Below, one piece after another: positions 1 to 6,173 of a DNA stretch of 7,794 nt. This DNA comes from Methanobacteriota archaeon (lineage in GTDB: Archaea; Halobacteriota; Methanosarcinia; Methanosarcinales; Methanosarcinaceae). Location: assembly GCA_030837265.1 (NCBI GenBank), contig JAUPKV010000043.1, positions 1 through 7,794 of the forward strand, in the 5' to 3' direction. Under the pieces are notes generated by a model. It was not told the origin of the DNA. It saw nothing but the letters and a program-made list of their open reading frames with translations, and made no database searches. Made by a program: the position numbers and the translations under genes. Numbering within the stretch: position 1 is the stretch's first letter; each line of letters begins with the position of its first letter.

Positions 1-1
1 G

Positions 2-334
2 TACCTGCTTCTGGAAGGGGACGAAGACCAGAAAGCCCTTGCTGGCAAATACTTAAAGCCTCTTATGGATCTTGCAAAAAGAGGCACAAGCGGATGCTTC
101 TGCGACCTGATGACTGAAGTAATCAACCAGGGCCTCTGCATGGGCTGCGGAACCTGTGCTGCAGCCTGCCCGGTGCGGGCGATCACCTATGAGTTCGGGA
201 AGCCGCAGGGTGAACGTGACCTCTGCATTAAGTGTGGCTCCTGCTACGGCGCCTGCCCGAGGTCGTTCTTCAACATAGACGTGATTTCCGAATTCGAGGA
301 GATCAGCGAGTTAATCGCAGACGCGCTTAAGTGA
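2..334 (+). CDS. frhG: Coenzyme F420 hydrogenase, gamma subunit (FrhG), C-terminal part
   Basis: This is the last 110 codons of a gene that begins left of the window; the frame is already open at base 2, so the internal ATG at 65 is not the start. The visible part is a ferredoxin-like domain with two CxxCxxCxxxCP motifs (visible residues C46/C49/C52/C56 and C75/C78/C81/C85), each expected to bind a 4Fe-4S cluster. In the F420-reducing hydrogenase, FrhG is the small subunit that passes electrons from the NiFe centre in FrhA through its clusters to the flavin subunit FrhB, in the cytoplasm. The identification rests on these motifs plus the frhB gene 9 bases downstream, matching the known frhADGB and freAEGB gene orders. 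The upstream genes are missing, so frhG cannot be told from the freG paralogue here. The TGA stop overlaps the ribosome binding site of frhB, so translation is probably coupled. Confidence 0.9.
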   Translation, partial: YLLLEGDEDQKALAGKYLKPLMDLAKRGTSGCFCDLMTEVINQGLCMGCGTCAAACPVRAITYEFGKPQGERDLCIKCGSCYGACPRSFFNIDVISEFEEISELIADALK

Positions 335-339
335 GGTGA
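333..339 (+). promoter_or_regulatory. Ribosome binding site of frhB
   Basis: GAGGTGA lies four bases before the frhB ATG and overlaps the last two bases of the frhG stop codon. This fits an archaeal Shine-Dalgarno site and implies translational coupling of the two subunits. Confidence 0.8.
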
Positions 340-343
340 AAGA

Positions 344-1219
344 ATGGTTACAGATCCATATCTAGGCAAATACATCACCTGCGTCTCTGCACGGAGCACG
401 GACAAAGAGATCCTCAAGAAAGCGCAGGACGGAGGCATTGCCACAGCTCTCATGGTCTATGCCCTCGAGGAAGGAATCATAGACGGGACAATTGTTGCAG
501 GCGAGGGTGACCGTCCCTGGCAGCCCGAGCCGATAATTGCAATGAGCCGCGAAGACATCCTCAAGGCACAGGGGACGAAGTACAGCATCAGCCCACAGAT
601 TTCCTGGCTCAAGGAAGCTACCCGCTCTTTTGGCCTCGATAAGGTCGGAGTCACAGGCGTCTGCTGCCAGATGCAGGCGGTCAGGAAGGCTCAGCTCTAT
701 CCCATCAATATGCGGGACGTCCCAGGCAAGGTCGCACTTACAGTAGGGCTTTTCTGTATGGAAAATTTCCCTTACAAGTCCCTGCAGACCATTGTCGAAG
801 ACCATGCAGGCCAGAGCCTCAACTCCGTGAAGAAGATGGAGATTACGAAGGGCAAGTTCTGGGTCTATACCGAGCGCGGGAACGTTGCTACCCTGCCGCT
901 AAAGGCGACTCACAAATACGAACAGCCCGGCTGCCATGTCTGCCTTGATTATGTGTCCAGCCTGGCCGACATTTCAACCGGATCGGTCGGAAGCCCGGAC
1001 GGGTGGTCTACGGTTTTCATCCGCACCAAAAAGGGGAACGAAGTCTGGTCAAAGGCGATTGCTGCGGGAATGTTCGAAACGAAGCCCATCGAAGATGTAA
1101 AGCCCGGCCTTGAGCTTCTTACAAAACTTGCGAAGGAAAAGATCGACAAGAACCGGAAGACACTGGAGGAACGCAGGAATTTCGGCGTTAATAAGGCGTT
1201 AAGGGATCCTTACGCCTAA
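344..1219 (+). CDS. frhB: Coenzyme F420 hydrogenase, beta subunit (FrhB)
   Basis: This is a complete 291-residue protein, about the usual FrhB length. FrhB is the FAD-carrying subunit that takes electrons from FrhG and reduces coenzyme F420 in hydrogenotrophic methanogenesis; the same fold occurs in FpoF and in formate dehydrogenase beta subunits. The N-terminal third shows the family's glycine-rich stretch (DGGIATAL, residues 29-36) followed by LEEGIIDG. The cysteines C107-C108, C138, C197 and C200 are the visible candidates for cluster ligands, and the segment CHVCLDYVSSLADIS with the following GSVGSPDG is typical of the C-terminal FrhB/FdhB domain. The start at 344 is supported by a strong GAGGTGA site at 333-339, which overlaps the frhG stop. 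It is the last gene of the operon: a stem-loop and AT-rich DNA follow. It could be the freB paralogue; the family assignment is firm, the paralogue is not. Confidence 0.95.
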   Translation: MVTDPYLGKYITCVSARSTDKEILKKAQDGGIATALMVYALEEGIIDGTIVAGEGDRPWQPEPIIAMSREDILKAQGTKYSISPQISWLKEATRSFGLDKVGVTGVCCQMQAVRKAQLYPINMRDVPGKVALTVGLFCMENFPYKSLQTIVEDHAGQSLNSVKKMEITKGKFWVYTERGNVATLPLKATHKYEQPGCHVCLDYVSSLADISTGSVGSPDGWSTVFIRTKKGNEVWSKAIAAGMFETKPIEDVKPGLELLTKLAKEKIDKNRKTLEERRNFGVNKALRDPYA

Positions 1220-1234
1220 AGAGAATGTGGGGGT

Positions 1235-1312
1235 GGGATGGTTCTCTCATCCCCGGTTATGATTTCGTTTCTGTAAATGACCAATAGACCCTTGAATTCC
1301 TTTTTTCTTTAA
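1235..1312 (+). terminator. Probable transcription terminator after the hydrogenase operon
   Basis: Sixteen bases after the frhB stop, GGGATG (1235-1240) and CATCCC (1248-1253) can form a 6-bp stem with a 7-base loop. An alternative pairing GAGAA/TTCTC (1221-1225 with 1241-1245) is also possible. T-rich tracts follow at 1297-1310 and 1321-1335. Archaeal termination relies mainly on such T tracts, so this is a reasonable end for the frh transcript; the hairpin may only protect the 3' end. Confidence 0.45.
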
Positions 1313-1886
1313 TTTTCCAGTATTTTTTCTTGTTCATTCTATTTCATCTTTAAAAAAAGCTTTTTACTCATGTAGAACTTAAAATTTCATTGGAAATACT
1401 CCCAAGTAAATTTGGAAAAAAACTTAAGTTTCCAGTTTAAAAATGAATTCAAAATAATAATTAGTATGAAAGTATATAAAATTCATAATACTCAGTAGAT
1501 ACTCAATAAGTTTTCCTTTCTTTCCTGTTGAGCTCTGAAATTTAAGTAAGTGATGAAATCAAGAAAAACCTTCAGTTTCAAGATAATTTTGGTAACTCAA
1601 AAAAAATTAGCAAGATTGATAGATGCTATCCGAACTAGTTAATATTCATTCTAAAGATCATGTAAGAAAGAAAAACGATATATTCTGCTTCTTTGGAGAA
1701 TAAAAGAAATATAAAATTATAAATTACAATACTTTTGGTACATGATCGAAAAATTTCAGGATAAAACAAAAGATAAAAGTATTTAAATTTAGAAGACATC
1801 GTCAAATTTTAGTTGATAGAAAACTGTGAAAGTAACTAACTTTATCTTTGAAGTCTCTTTTGTTCTCTATTGTGCTCGATATTGCC
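1313..1886. other. AT-rich intergenic stretch, no gene seen
   Basis: Stops are frequent in all frames and I find no open frame with a credible start and ribosome binding site. The base composition changes sharply from the GC-rich hydrogenase genes to strongly AT-rich DNA. A weak inverted repeat (CTCAA near 1501, TTGAG near 1528) is the only structure noticed. I see no RNA gene. Confidence 0.5.
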
Positions 1887-1896
1887 TATTATAATG
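1887..1896 (+). promoter_or_regulatory. Possible TATA box for the multi-span membrane protein gene
   Basis: TATTATAATG lies about 45 bases upstream of the ATG at 1941. A start of transcription about 25 bases downstream would give a leader of some 20-25 bases holding the GGTGA site. In such AT-rich DNA similar words are common, so support is weak. Confidence 0.25.
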
Positions 1897-1929
1897 GTGT
1901 CGCTACTACACCTTAAAAAAGGCGAAAAT

Positions 1930-1934
1930 GGTGA
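1930..1934 (+). promoter_or_regulatory. Ribosome binding site of the multi-span membrane protein gene
   Basis: GGTGA ends six bases before the ATG at 1941. It is an archaeal-type Shine-Dalgarno sequence in otherwise AT-rich DNA, and it is the main support for choosing this start. Confidence 0.65.
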
Positions 1935-1940
1935 GTAACT

Positions 1941-3137
1941 ATGGGTTTAAGTCCTATTAATAATTGGCTTGAAAATATGCTAATTTATATATTATTTACA
2001 TGCAGTATATTTTCAATTTCCTTTATTTTTAGCATATTGTTTAATAAATTATTTAGAAAAAAATCCTTTGAGCAAATTGGCAGCGAATTGCACTTTAAAA
2101 AAACGCCTTCAGAAGAAATATTGGTTATAAAATACATCCATTCTTACCTTCAAAAAAATACATTTGAAGAGATTCTGTTTTTAAATTTGAAATGTAACGG
2201 AATTCAATATTTCCCTTACTACCACTCTTTTTTTCTAGCATTACTATTTGTAATTTCTGTCATGGTTTCTTATTTTTATTATCTTTCAGGCTTAAAAGGT
2301 TTATCAGTTATTTTATCTTTGACTATGGCGATAATCTTACCAACGTTTATTTTTGGAGTTATCAGCAGAAAAGCAGGGATAGAGAAAGCTTCATTGGAAA
2401 AAATTTGGATCAGAATTTTAGAGAATATTGTAGAGACTAACTTAAAAATAATTTTTTCATTTTACTTTTTTGCAATACTATTTATAGGCATGGTTGAACT
2501 TTTATTTACTAACCAAGAAGAGGTTTTTAGTTCGACGCTAAATAATTATCTTAATTATCCAATCAATTTTTTCAAATATTTATACTACTTTAATATTAAT
2601 AACCCGATCCAAGGACCTCAGCTTTCTTTGGCTGGATTCTATTTTACACTAGCTGTTAGTGGTACAGTGGTATTGTCCATAATTGATCGTTACTTTAAAG
2701 AAGAAGAGTTATTAAAAGATAAATTAGTAAAACAAGTTAACATATTTAAAAACTTGTATAATAAACCCGATTTTTCATTAAGTCTAAACTTATCGGACGT
2801 CATAAGTTTTAATTATAAAAATATGAGCTTAATAGGGTTTAACATTAAGAAAATAATTCATTTAAATAACGAAAACATAAAAAAATTTGCAGACAACTTG
2901 TCAAAAATTAGGACAGAACTAGAATGTGAAGAAATTGATAACAAACGAAAACCTGTAAATAGATACAAATTTTTTATATTGTTTATCATAGCCACTTACA
3001 TACTAGGCATAGTAACAATATTCATACCTAATGATTATTCAACTTTTATTTTGTGGGTATTTATCGGAGATTCATTGCTTTTCAGTGTATTAATTTTCTT
3101 TATATACAGAGATTTTGAAGCTCGCAAATTTGGGTAA
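1941..3137 (+). CDS. Hypothetical membrane protein with about seven membrane segments
   Basis: I do not recognise this 398-residue protein. Hydrophobic segments long enough to cross the membrane lie at about residues 12-34, 96-115, 120-143, 169-190, 228-248, 343-362 and 368-388. Two polar stretches stand out: residues 36-92, lysine- and glutamate-rich, and residues 250-340, asparagine- and lysine-rich with possible coiled character near 310-335. There is no signal peptide, no nucleotide-binding motif and no obvious catalytic signature. The ATG at 1941 is supported by GGTGA at 1930-1934, and the long open frame with membrane-protein composition makes it a real gene. It is strongly AT-rich and stands alone: the nearest gene on the same strand is frhB, 720 bases upstream beyond a probable terminator. 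The composition differs sharply from frhB, consistent with an acquired gene. Transporter, sensor and defence membrane effector are all open; I can support none of them. Confidence 0.8.
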   Translation: MGLSPINNWLENMLIYILFTCSIFSISFIFSILFNKLFRKKSFEQIGSELHFKKTPSEEILVIKYIHSYLQKNTFEEILFLNLKCNGIQYFPYYHSFFLALLFVISVMVSYFYYLSGLKGLSVILSLTMAIILPTFIFGVISRKAGIEKASLEKIWIRILENIVETNLKIIFSFYFFAILFIGMVELLFTNQEEVFSSTLNNYLNYPINFFKYLYYFNINNPIQGPQLSLAGFYFTLAVSGTVVLSIIDRYFKEEELLKDKLVKQVNIFKNLYNKPDFSLSLNLSDVISFNYKNMSLIGFNIKKIIHLNNENIKKFADNLSKIRTELECEEIDNKRKPVNRYKFFILFIIATYILGIVTIFIPNDYSTFILWVFIGDSLLFSVLIFFIYRDFEARKFG

Positions 3138-3159
3138 TCTAGGATCTCTTAAACTAGAT
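3137..3159 (+). repeat. Inverted repeat at the stop codon of the multi-span protein gene
   Basis: ATCTAG (3137-3142) and CTAGAT (3154-3159) are perfect inverted copies around an 11-base loop and begin on the last base of the stop codon. This could be an mRNA 3' structure. A similar CTAG-centred inverted repeat spans the hicA stop codon. Confidence 0.35.
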
Positions 3160-3208
3160 GTGCTCTTTACGCAAAGGTGGTAAATACCTATTTTATCGGC
3201 AGTGTCGC

Positions 3209-3240
3209 GAATTTGCTGTAAATTCTAAGTCAATTTTTTT
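3209..3240 (+). terminator. Possible terminator downstream of the multi-span protein gene
   Basis: GAATTT (3209-3214) and AAATTC (3220-3225) form a 6-bp stem with a 5-base loop, followed eight bases later by seven T's (3234-3240). It lies about 70 bases after the stop at 3137 on the same strand. Confidence 0.35.
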
Positions 3241-3254
3241 GGTACTGTATGTAA

Positions 3255-3527
3255 AATAGATCTATTGATGCCGAATTTTTGACTCAAAAACTTCTTAAAA
3301 TTTGTAATTTTATAGAAAAACTGGCACACTGCCATTTTATCTCATGGCCATTACCAAAAATAGTGCTTCGATTTTTAAATAACTTCATTTTAGATTATGA
3401 TTTCACCAAGCACTTCATTCTATTTTCTATTTCATATTCCCTAGTAAACGTAGCTAGTTTTCCGTTAACTTTGTATATAACATTTAACTCTACTTCTTAC
3501 CGAAGTTTTGAAAATGCTGAGAAATAA
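3255..3527 (+). pseudogene. Open frame without a good start; possible gene relic
   Basis: The frame is open from 3255 to a TAA at 3525-3527 (90 codons). Its only usable early start is a TTG at 3279, with no ribosome binding site before it. The conceptual protein is hydrophobic in the second half and mixed in the first (for example FIEKLAHCHFISWPLPKI), with no motif I recognise. In AT-rich DNA a 90-codon frame is less likely by chance than a 60-codon one, but still possible. I regard it as either a decayed gene fragment or a chance frame, and would not call it a working gene. Confidence 0.2.
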
Positions 3528-3935
3528 AGGCTCTTGGCTACGATAATTTAAACTTAATAAATATGAATATATAGACTTCGTCTTATTCAAGGTTTATTAC
3601 TGCTCAATGTTGAATATTTTATTGATATTGACAATTAATAGTGTGACTCTTAATTCTCTATAGAAAAGATAACCATTTTTTGAATTTAATTTTTAGAAAC
3701 AAATGAAAGATATTAAATTGAAAGGTTCATTGTTTTTTAGTATCTAATATGTAGTTAAGTCGGTTCTGTGCATCTTTAGTTAGTATTAAACTTTTGCAGT
3801 TACTGTGATGAATTAATTTTATATTATACTCTACATAAATATTTATTTTGTTGCGGCTTTATATATGAAAGTAAAATTCATGTTATAATACGTTTAATGA
3901 GTTTACTCCTGTTTTCTTAATATGCTTCTCGAGGT
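3528..3935. other. AT-rich intergenic stretch, nothing supported
   Basis: I find only short frames of under about 20 codons, and no ribosome binding site paired with a sensible start. No hairpin or repeat in this stretch is strong enough to annotate. Confidence 0.5.
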
Positions 3936-4115
3936 TTACTGAAAAAAGCTATCAATGATGTTTAGCTCACAATCATATTTGAGCGTGAGTGACAGTTTAA
4001 GTTTTTCCTTGACATTCCTGAGTATCGGTTCCGCTTGATATATTGTATGATTATCTAGACAACTAAGGTTTTTTATTTGGATAAATCGAATTCTATTTGT
4101 ATAAAAAAGAGAACT
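3936..4115 (-). pseudogene. Start-less open frame on the minus strand; possible gene relic
   Basis: Read on the minus strand, the frame is open from just after a TGA at 4118-4116 to a TAA at 3938-3936, giving 59 residues. It contains no ATG, GTG or TTG codon, so it cannot be a normal free-standing gene. The translation looks protein-like in its second half (AEPILRNVKEKLKLSLTLKY, then DCELNIIDSFFQ), with a balanced mix of charged and hydrophobic residues. I do not recognise the family. It may be the C-terminal remnant of a decayed gene; chance is the alternative, since frames of this size do arise in AT-rich DNA. Confidence 0.22.
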
Positions 4116-4176
4116 TCAGGTTACCTTAGATAGGTAGAAAATTAACATTTTTTTCCCTGAAGGCTTACAAAAACAG

Positions 4177-4376
4177 ACTCAGTACCAAAATCTAGTGATA
4201 AACGTAAAATTAAAAATCACTGAATTTTGTAAATGGTTACAATCCTTGTGATGATACTTCTCGGTTGAAGTCTTTAGATATCGAATGTTAATTTTGATTG
4301 GAGACAGAGTTATTCTTGCGAATTCAGATTTTCAATAAAGAAATGCAAAAATCACTAGATTTTGGACCAGAGTCCA
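4177..4376. mobile_element. Possible MITE-like unit bounded by inverted repeats
   Basis: CCAAAATCTAGTGAT (4185-4199) recurs as an exact inverted copy at 4351-4365. The similarity extends outward imperfectly on both sides (GACTC at both outer ends), giving arms of about 24 bases around a roughly 200-base unit. The interior has no gene. An additional near copy of the right arm, AAAAATCACTGAATTTTG (4212-4229; 16 of 18 matches to 4347-4364), sits just inside the left arm. A 15-bp perfect match at this spacing is hard to get by chance, but no target duplication or related transposase was found in the window. Confidence 0.4.
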
Positions 4377-4379
4377 AAA
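4360..4379 (-). terminator. Perfect hairpin just downstream of the exported protein gene
   Basis: TTTTGGAC (4360-4367) and GTCCAAAA (4372-4379) form an 8-bp perfect stem with a 4-base loop. On the minus strand it lies 19 bases after the TGA at 4399 and is followed by T-rich sequence, so it could end or stabilise that transcript. It also lies in the right arm of the inverted-repeat unit, so either role, or both, is possible. Confidence 0.4.
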
Positions 4380-4398
4380 ACAGCTTAAACCATTAAAT

Positions 4399-5223
4399 TC
4401 ACTTCTGTTTATGTTTTATATCTCTGTATGCTAAATACGCTATATATGCACTCAAAATTGTTGCTAATGAAGCTAATATACCAAAGAAACTAAAAAAAAA
4501 GTTCATTAATGAACTAATAACCGAGGAATTTTCCTCTATAGGACTTGTTGATGTAACAGAAGGCGGATTAGTTCCGCTTGGAGTTATTTCATCTATTTTT
4601 ATGGGCTCGTTTATTGAATTTAGATAGACTATATCAGCAGTATTTGCATTTATAGTATAACTAGTATCTAGACCTGTTATCCCATCCCTTATGGAAACAT
4701 TCCAAACAGGTACAATAGTATTATCTATCTCAGCAGCTTCGAAATACATACGGCTGATTATATCTCCTCTATCATAAGACATATTATACGAATTAGAGGC
4801 TATTTTAAAGGCATTCCAGCTGACAACTTTCCATGTATCGCTCAAAGGTTTTTTGTCGCTTAAGCCATACTTTTTAGCATCTTCTCTGCTAAATTCTTTT
4901 GTTCTGGCAGAACCTTTTTCATATTCTGTAAAATTTATTAGGACATCAAGATATCTATCATTAGAGCGGTATAAATAAGAGTATTCTGATGTATAATATT
5001 CGATTTTTCCTTGGTTGTTAACAAGTGTTGAGTTAGGAATGGTGATTCGAATTAATCTTGCATCATTGCTCCAGTTTTCAGCTTGACTATCTGCGATATT
5101 TTTTCCAGCAATTTCAGTAAAAGAGTCGTACTGAATTGGAGTTGTATTAGTCTCTACTGCAATTACATTTTGTGCAAAAATAATAAGTATGCCTAAAGAT
5201 GCAATATATGACATAATTTTCAT
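4399..5223 (-). CDS. Exported, C-terminally membrane-anchored protein of unknown function
   Basis: The protein has a typical signal peptide (MKIMSYIASLGILIIFAQ then NVIA, cleavage likely after the Ala), an outer domain of about 210 residues, a Pro/Ser/Thr-rich linker (TPSGTNPPSVTSTSP) and one C-terminal membrane helix followed by KHKQK. It should sit on the outer face of the membrane. The outer domain carries seven NxS/T sequons, as in archaeal surface glycoproteins. The segment VPVWNVSIRDGITG followed by TSYTINANTADIVYL resembles the strand pattern of a PepSY-like domain, but this is a guess. The frame extends eight codons upstream to an ATG at 5247 (MCCFIRCN...); I prefer 5223 because it gives a normal signal peptide, though neither start has a clear ribosome binding site. 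GATGGTG near 5263-5269 is too far from 5247. It is a single-gene unit with TATA-like words upstream and a hairpin downstream. Confidence 0.75.
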   Translation of the reverse strand: MKIMSYIASLGILIIFAQNVIAVETNTTPIQYDSFTEIAGKNIADSQAENWSNDARLIRITIPNSTLVNNQGKIEYYTSEYSYLYRSNDRYLDVLINFTEYEKGSARTKEFSREDAKKYGLSDKKPLSDTWKVVSWNAFKIASNSYNMSYDRGDIISRMYFEAAEIDNTIVPVWNVSIRDGITGLDTSYTINANTADIVYLNSINEPIKIDEITPSGTNPPSVTSTSPIEENSSVISSLMNFFFSFFGILASLATILSAYIAYLAYRDIKHKQK

Positions 5224-5274
5224 GTTGCATCTTATAAAGCAACACATATTTGTATTTTTTTACACCATCTTAAT

Positions 5275-5282
5275 AATATATA
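5275..5282 (-). promoter_or_regulatory. Possible TATA box of the exported protein gene
   Basis: On the minus strand TATATATT lies about 55 bases before the ATG at 5223. Transcription starting about 25 bases further on would leave a leader of roughly 28 bases to 5223 but almost none to 5247, mildly favouring the shorter protein. A second AT-rich candidate lies at 5301-5313. Confidence 0.3.
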
Positions 5283-5377
5283 CAATTGATCGAATGTAAT
5301 TTATTATATATTTAATTTTTTATTATTTAATCATATATTTTATTTTTCCCATAAAAAATAATTTTTGCCTTTAAAAA

Positions 5378-5575
5378 TTATCTTTTACTTTTATTTTCAT
5401 ATCGCTTTTCTAAACTAGAAATTCTTGGCTCTATGTGGTCTGAGAACCGAAATAAATTTCTAGTAATATCTGGAACCAGTCCAAAAGTTATCCCGCAAAA
5501 CACACAGTATAAATCTATATCACTGTCTTTTAAACCTTCAAAAACAATGATATAAGGCAGGAGAGAAAACGACAC
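5378..5575 (-). CDS. Weak small ORF with a CxxC motif
   Basis: This 65-codon frame opens at a GTG with no ribosome binding site and could equally be a gene fragment. The conceptual protein has a hydrophobic first half containing CVFCG (residues 24-28) and a charged, possibly helical end (DHIEPRISSLEKRYENKSKR). That split between membrane-like and coil-like parts resembles the C-terminal end of a membrane protein, so a truncated gene is plausible. An in-frame stop lies six codons upstream of the GTG. I do not recognise the family. Confidence 0.25.
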   Translation of the reverse strand: MSFSLLPYIIVFEGLKDSDIDLYCVFCGITFGLVPDITRNLFRFSDHIEPRISSLEKRYENKSKR

Positions 5576-5622
5576 GAAGTTATATATTAAAAATTAAAAA
5601 CCGCACTAGTCGATGTATGTCA

Positions 5623-5635
5623 TAGGACTCATGCA
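5623..5635. repeat. Near copy of the insertion-sequence end
   Basis: TAGGACTCATGCA matches TAGGACTTACGCA, found at the insertion-sequence end near 6817-6829, in 11 of 13 positions. It may be the relic end of a related, lost element; no transposase remains are seen beside it. Confidence 0.25.
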
Positions 5636-5752
5636 TTATGTGACGCTATTGCTAATAGGGTCTTATTACAATATGGTTGTTGAAGAAAAACGAATATTTT
5701 TCAGAGAATGTATGGCAGTGCATTCCCCGAGTAATTTAATGAGGAAAGTATA

Positions 5753-5872
5753 GTGACAACCAAATTGGTCTTTAAAAGTAAGAAGTTTTTCTTTGAGTTA
5801 AAAACCTCTGACCGATTGATATTGTTATGTATCGGGCTGATTTTCCATCAGATTTTTTACTTATGGGTATAA
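5753..5872 (+). CDS. Candidate 39-residue single-span membrane peptide
   Basis: This frame is too short for usual ORF cut-offs. It opens at GTG 5753 with GAGG (5741-5744) eight bases before it, a good archaeal ribosome binding site. The N-terminal half is basic and polar (TTKLVFKSKKFFFELKTSDR) and the C-terminal half is one hydrophobic stretch (LILLCIGLIFHQIFYLWV), the layout of a small membrane peptide with its N-terminus in the cytoplasm. Nineteen bases after the stop there is a 7-bp hairpin running into a T tract. Ribosome site, membrane-peptide layout and terminator together make it better than a random frame. The alternative is the truncated start of a longer membrane protein gene. No function can be inferred. 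Confidence 0.4.
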   Translation: MTTKLVFKSKKFFFELKTSDRLILLCIGLIFHQIFYLWV

Positions 5873-5890
5873 AAAATATATTGACTTGTC

Positions 5891-5914
5891 AAGAAAATCC
5901 GCTTTTCTTTTTTT
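5891..5914 (+). terminator. Hairpin with T tract after the small ORF
   Basis: AAGAAAA (5891-5897) and TTTTCTT (5903-5909) form a perfect 7-bp stem around TCCGC, and the T run continues to 5914. The arrangement resembles an intrinsic terminator and suits the + strand ORF ending at 5872. Confidence 0.45.
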
Positions 5915-6128
5915 ATTTAAAAAAAATCACTATCAATCAGCTTTTCGATTGAATATGTGTGTTACTGGAGAATAAAAGGTTAAAATGTTATTTTTTGTGA
6001 TCTTTTAAATTACCCTAGTCAATTTATGAGTAGCTCTTCTGATGATTCTACTTTTCTTTATTGTCAGTGTCCGCCCAACATATACCATAGTAAGCATGCC
6101 GGCGTGGAGGGTAGTGTTAACATTAATT
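5915..6128. other. Intergenic stretch, no gene seen
   Basis: It contains a 6-bp inverted repeat TCAATC/GATTGA (5933-5938 with 5947-5952) and, near its right end, the GC-rich repeat copy at 6071-6118. No open frame with a credible start was found. Confidence 0.4.
6071..6118. repeat. Left copy of a diverged GC-rich repeat flanking hicBA
   Basis: Bases 6090-6118 match 6780-6808 in 22 of 29 positions, in the same orientation and without gaps. Here CGCC (6072-6075) can pair with GGCG (6101-6104); the right copy has an analogous but different pair (CCCGCA/TGCGGG). It stands out as GC-rich in AT-rich surroundings. Confidence 0.45.
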
Positions 6129-6173
6129 AAAAAAGAACGTGGCTCTAGCTTATATATTTTATAATGTCTAGAG
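6129..6173 (-). terminator. Probable terminator of the hicBA operon
   Basis: CTCTAG (6143-6148) and CTAGAG (6168-6173) are perfect inverted copies, and the second overlaps the hicA stop codon. On the minus strand the stem is followed within about ten bases by a run of six U's (complement of 6129-6134). The 19-base loop is large, so the T tract may matter more than the stem. Confidence 0.4.

Noticed and set aside
362..805. A 147-codon open frame on the minus strand opposite frhB
   Set aside because: It lies entirely inside frhB, which has a clear family match and ribosome binding site. The antisense frame follows from the codon use of frhB.
3760..3790. Resemblance between the stretch near 3760 (AGTTAAGT...AGTTAGTA) and that near 6690 (AGTCAAGT...AGTTAGTAAG)
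   Set aside because: The match needs gaps and covers only short AT-rich words, so it is not convincing as a repeat.
3955..4038. A 27-codon plus-strand frame starting ATGATG after a GAGG word
   Set aside because: The GAGG is about 20 bases from the ATG, too far to act, and the peptide is serine-rich and antisense to the more protein-like minus frame.
5812..5952. Recurring GATTGA/TCAATC words, considered as operator or CRISPR-like repeats
   Set aside because: The words are only 6-10 bases, unevenly spaced and too few; no repeat-spacer pattern of any length is present in the window.
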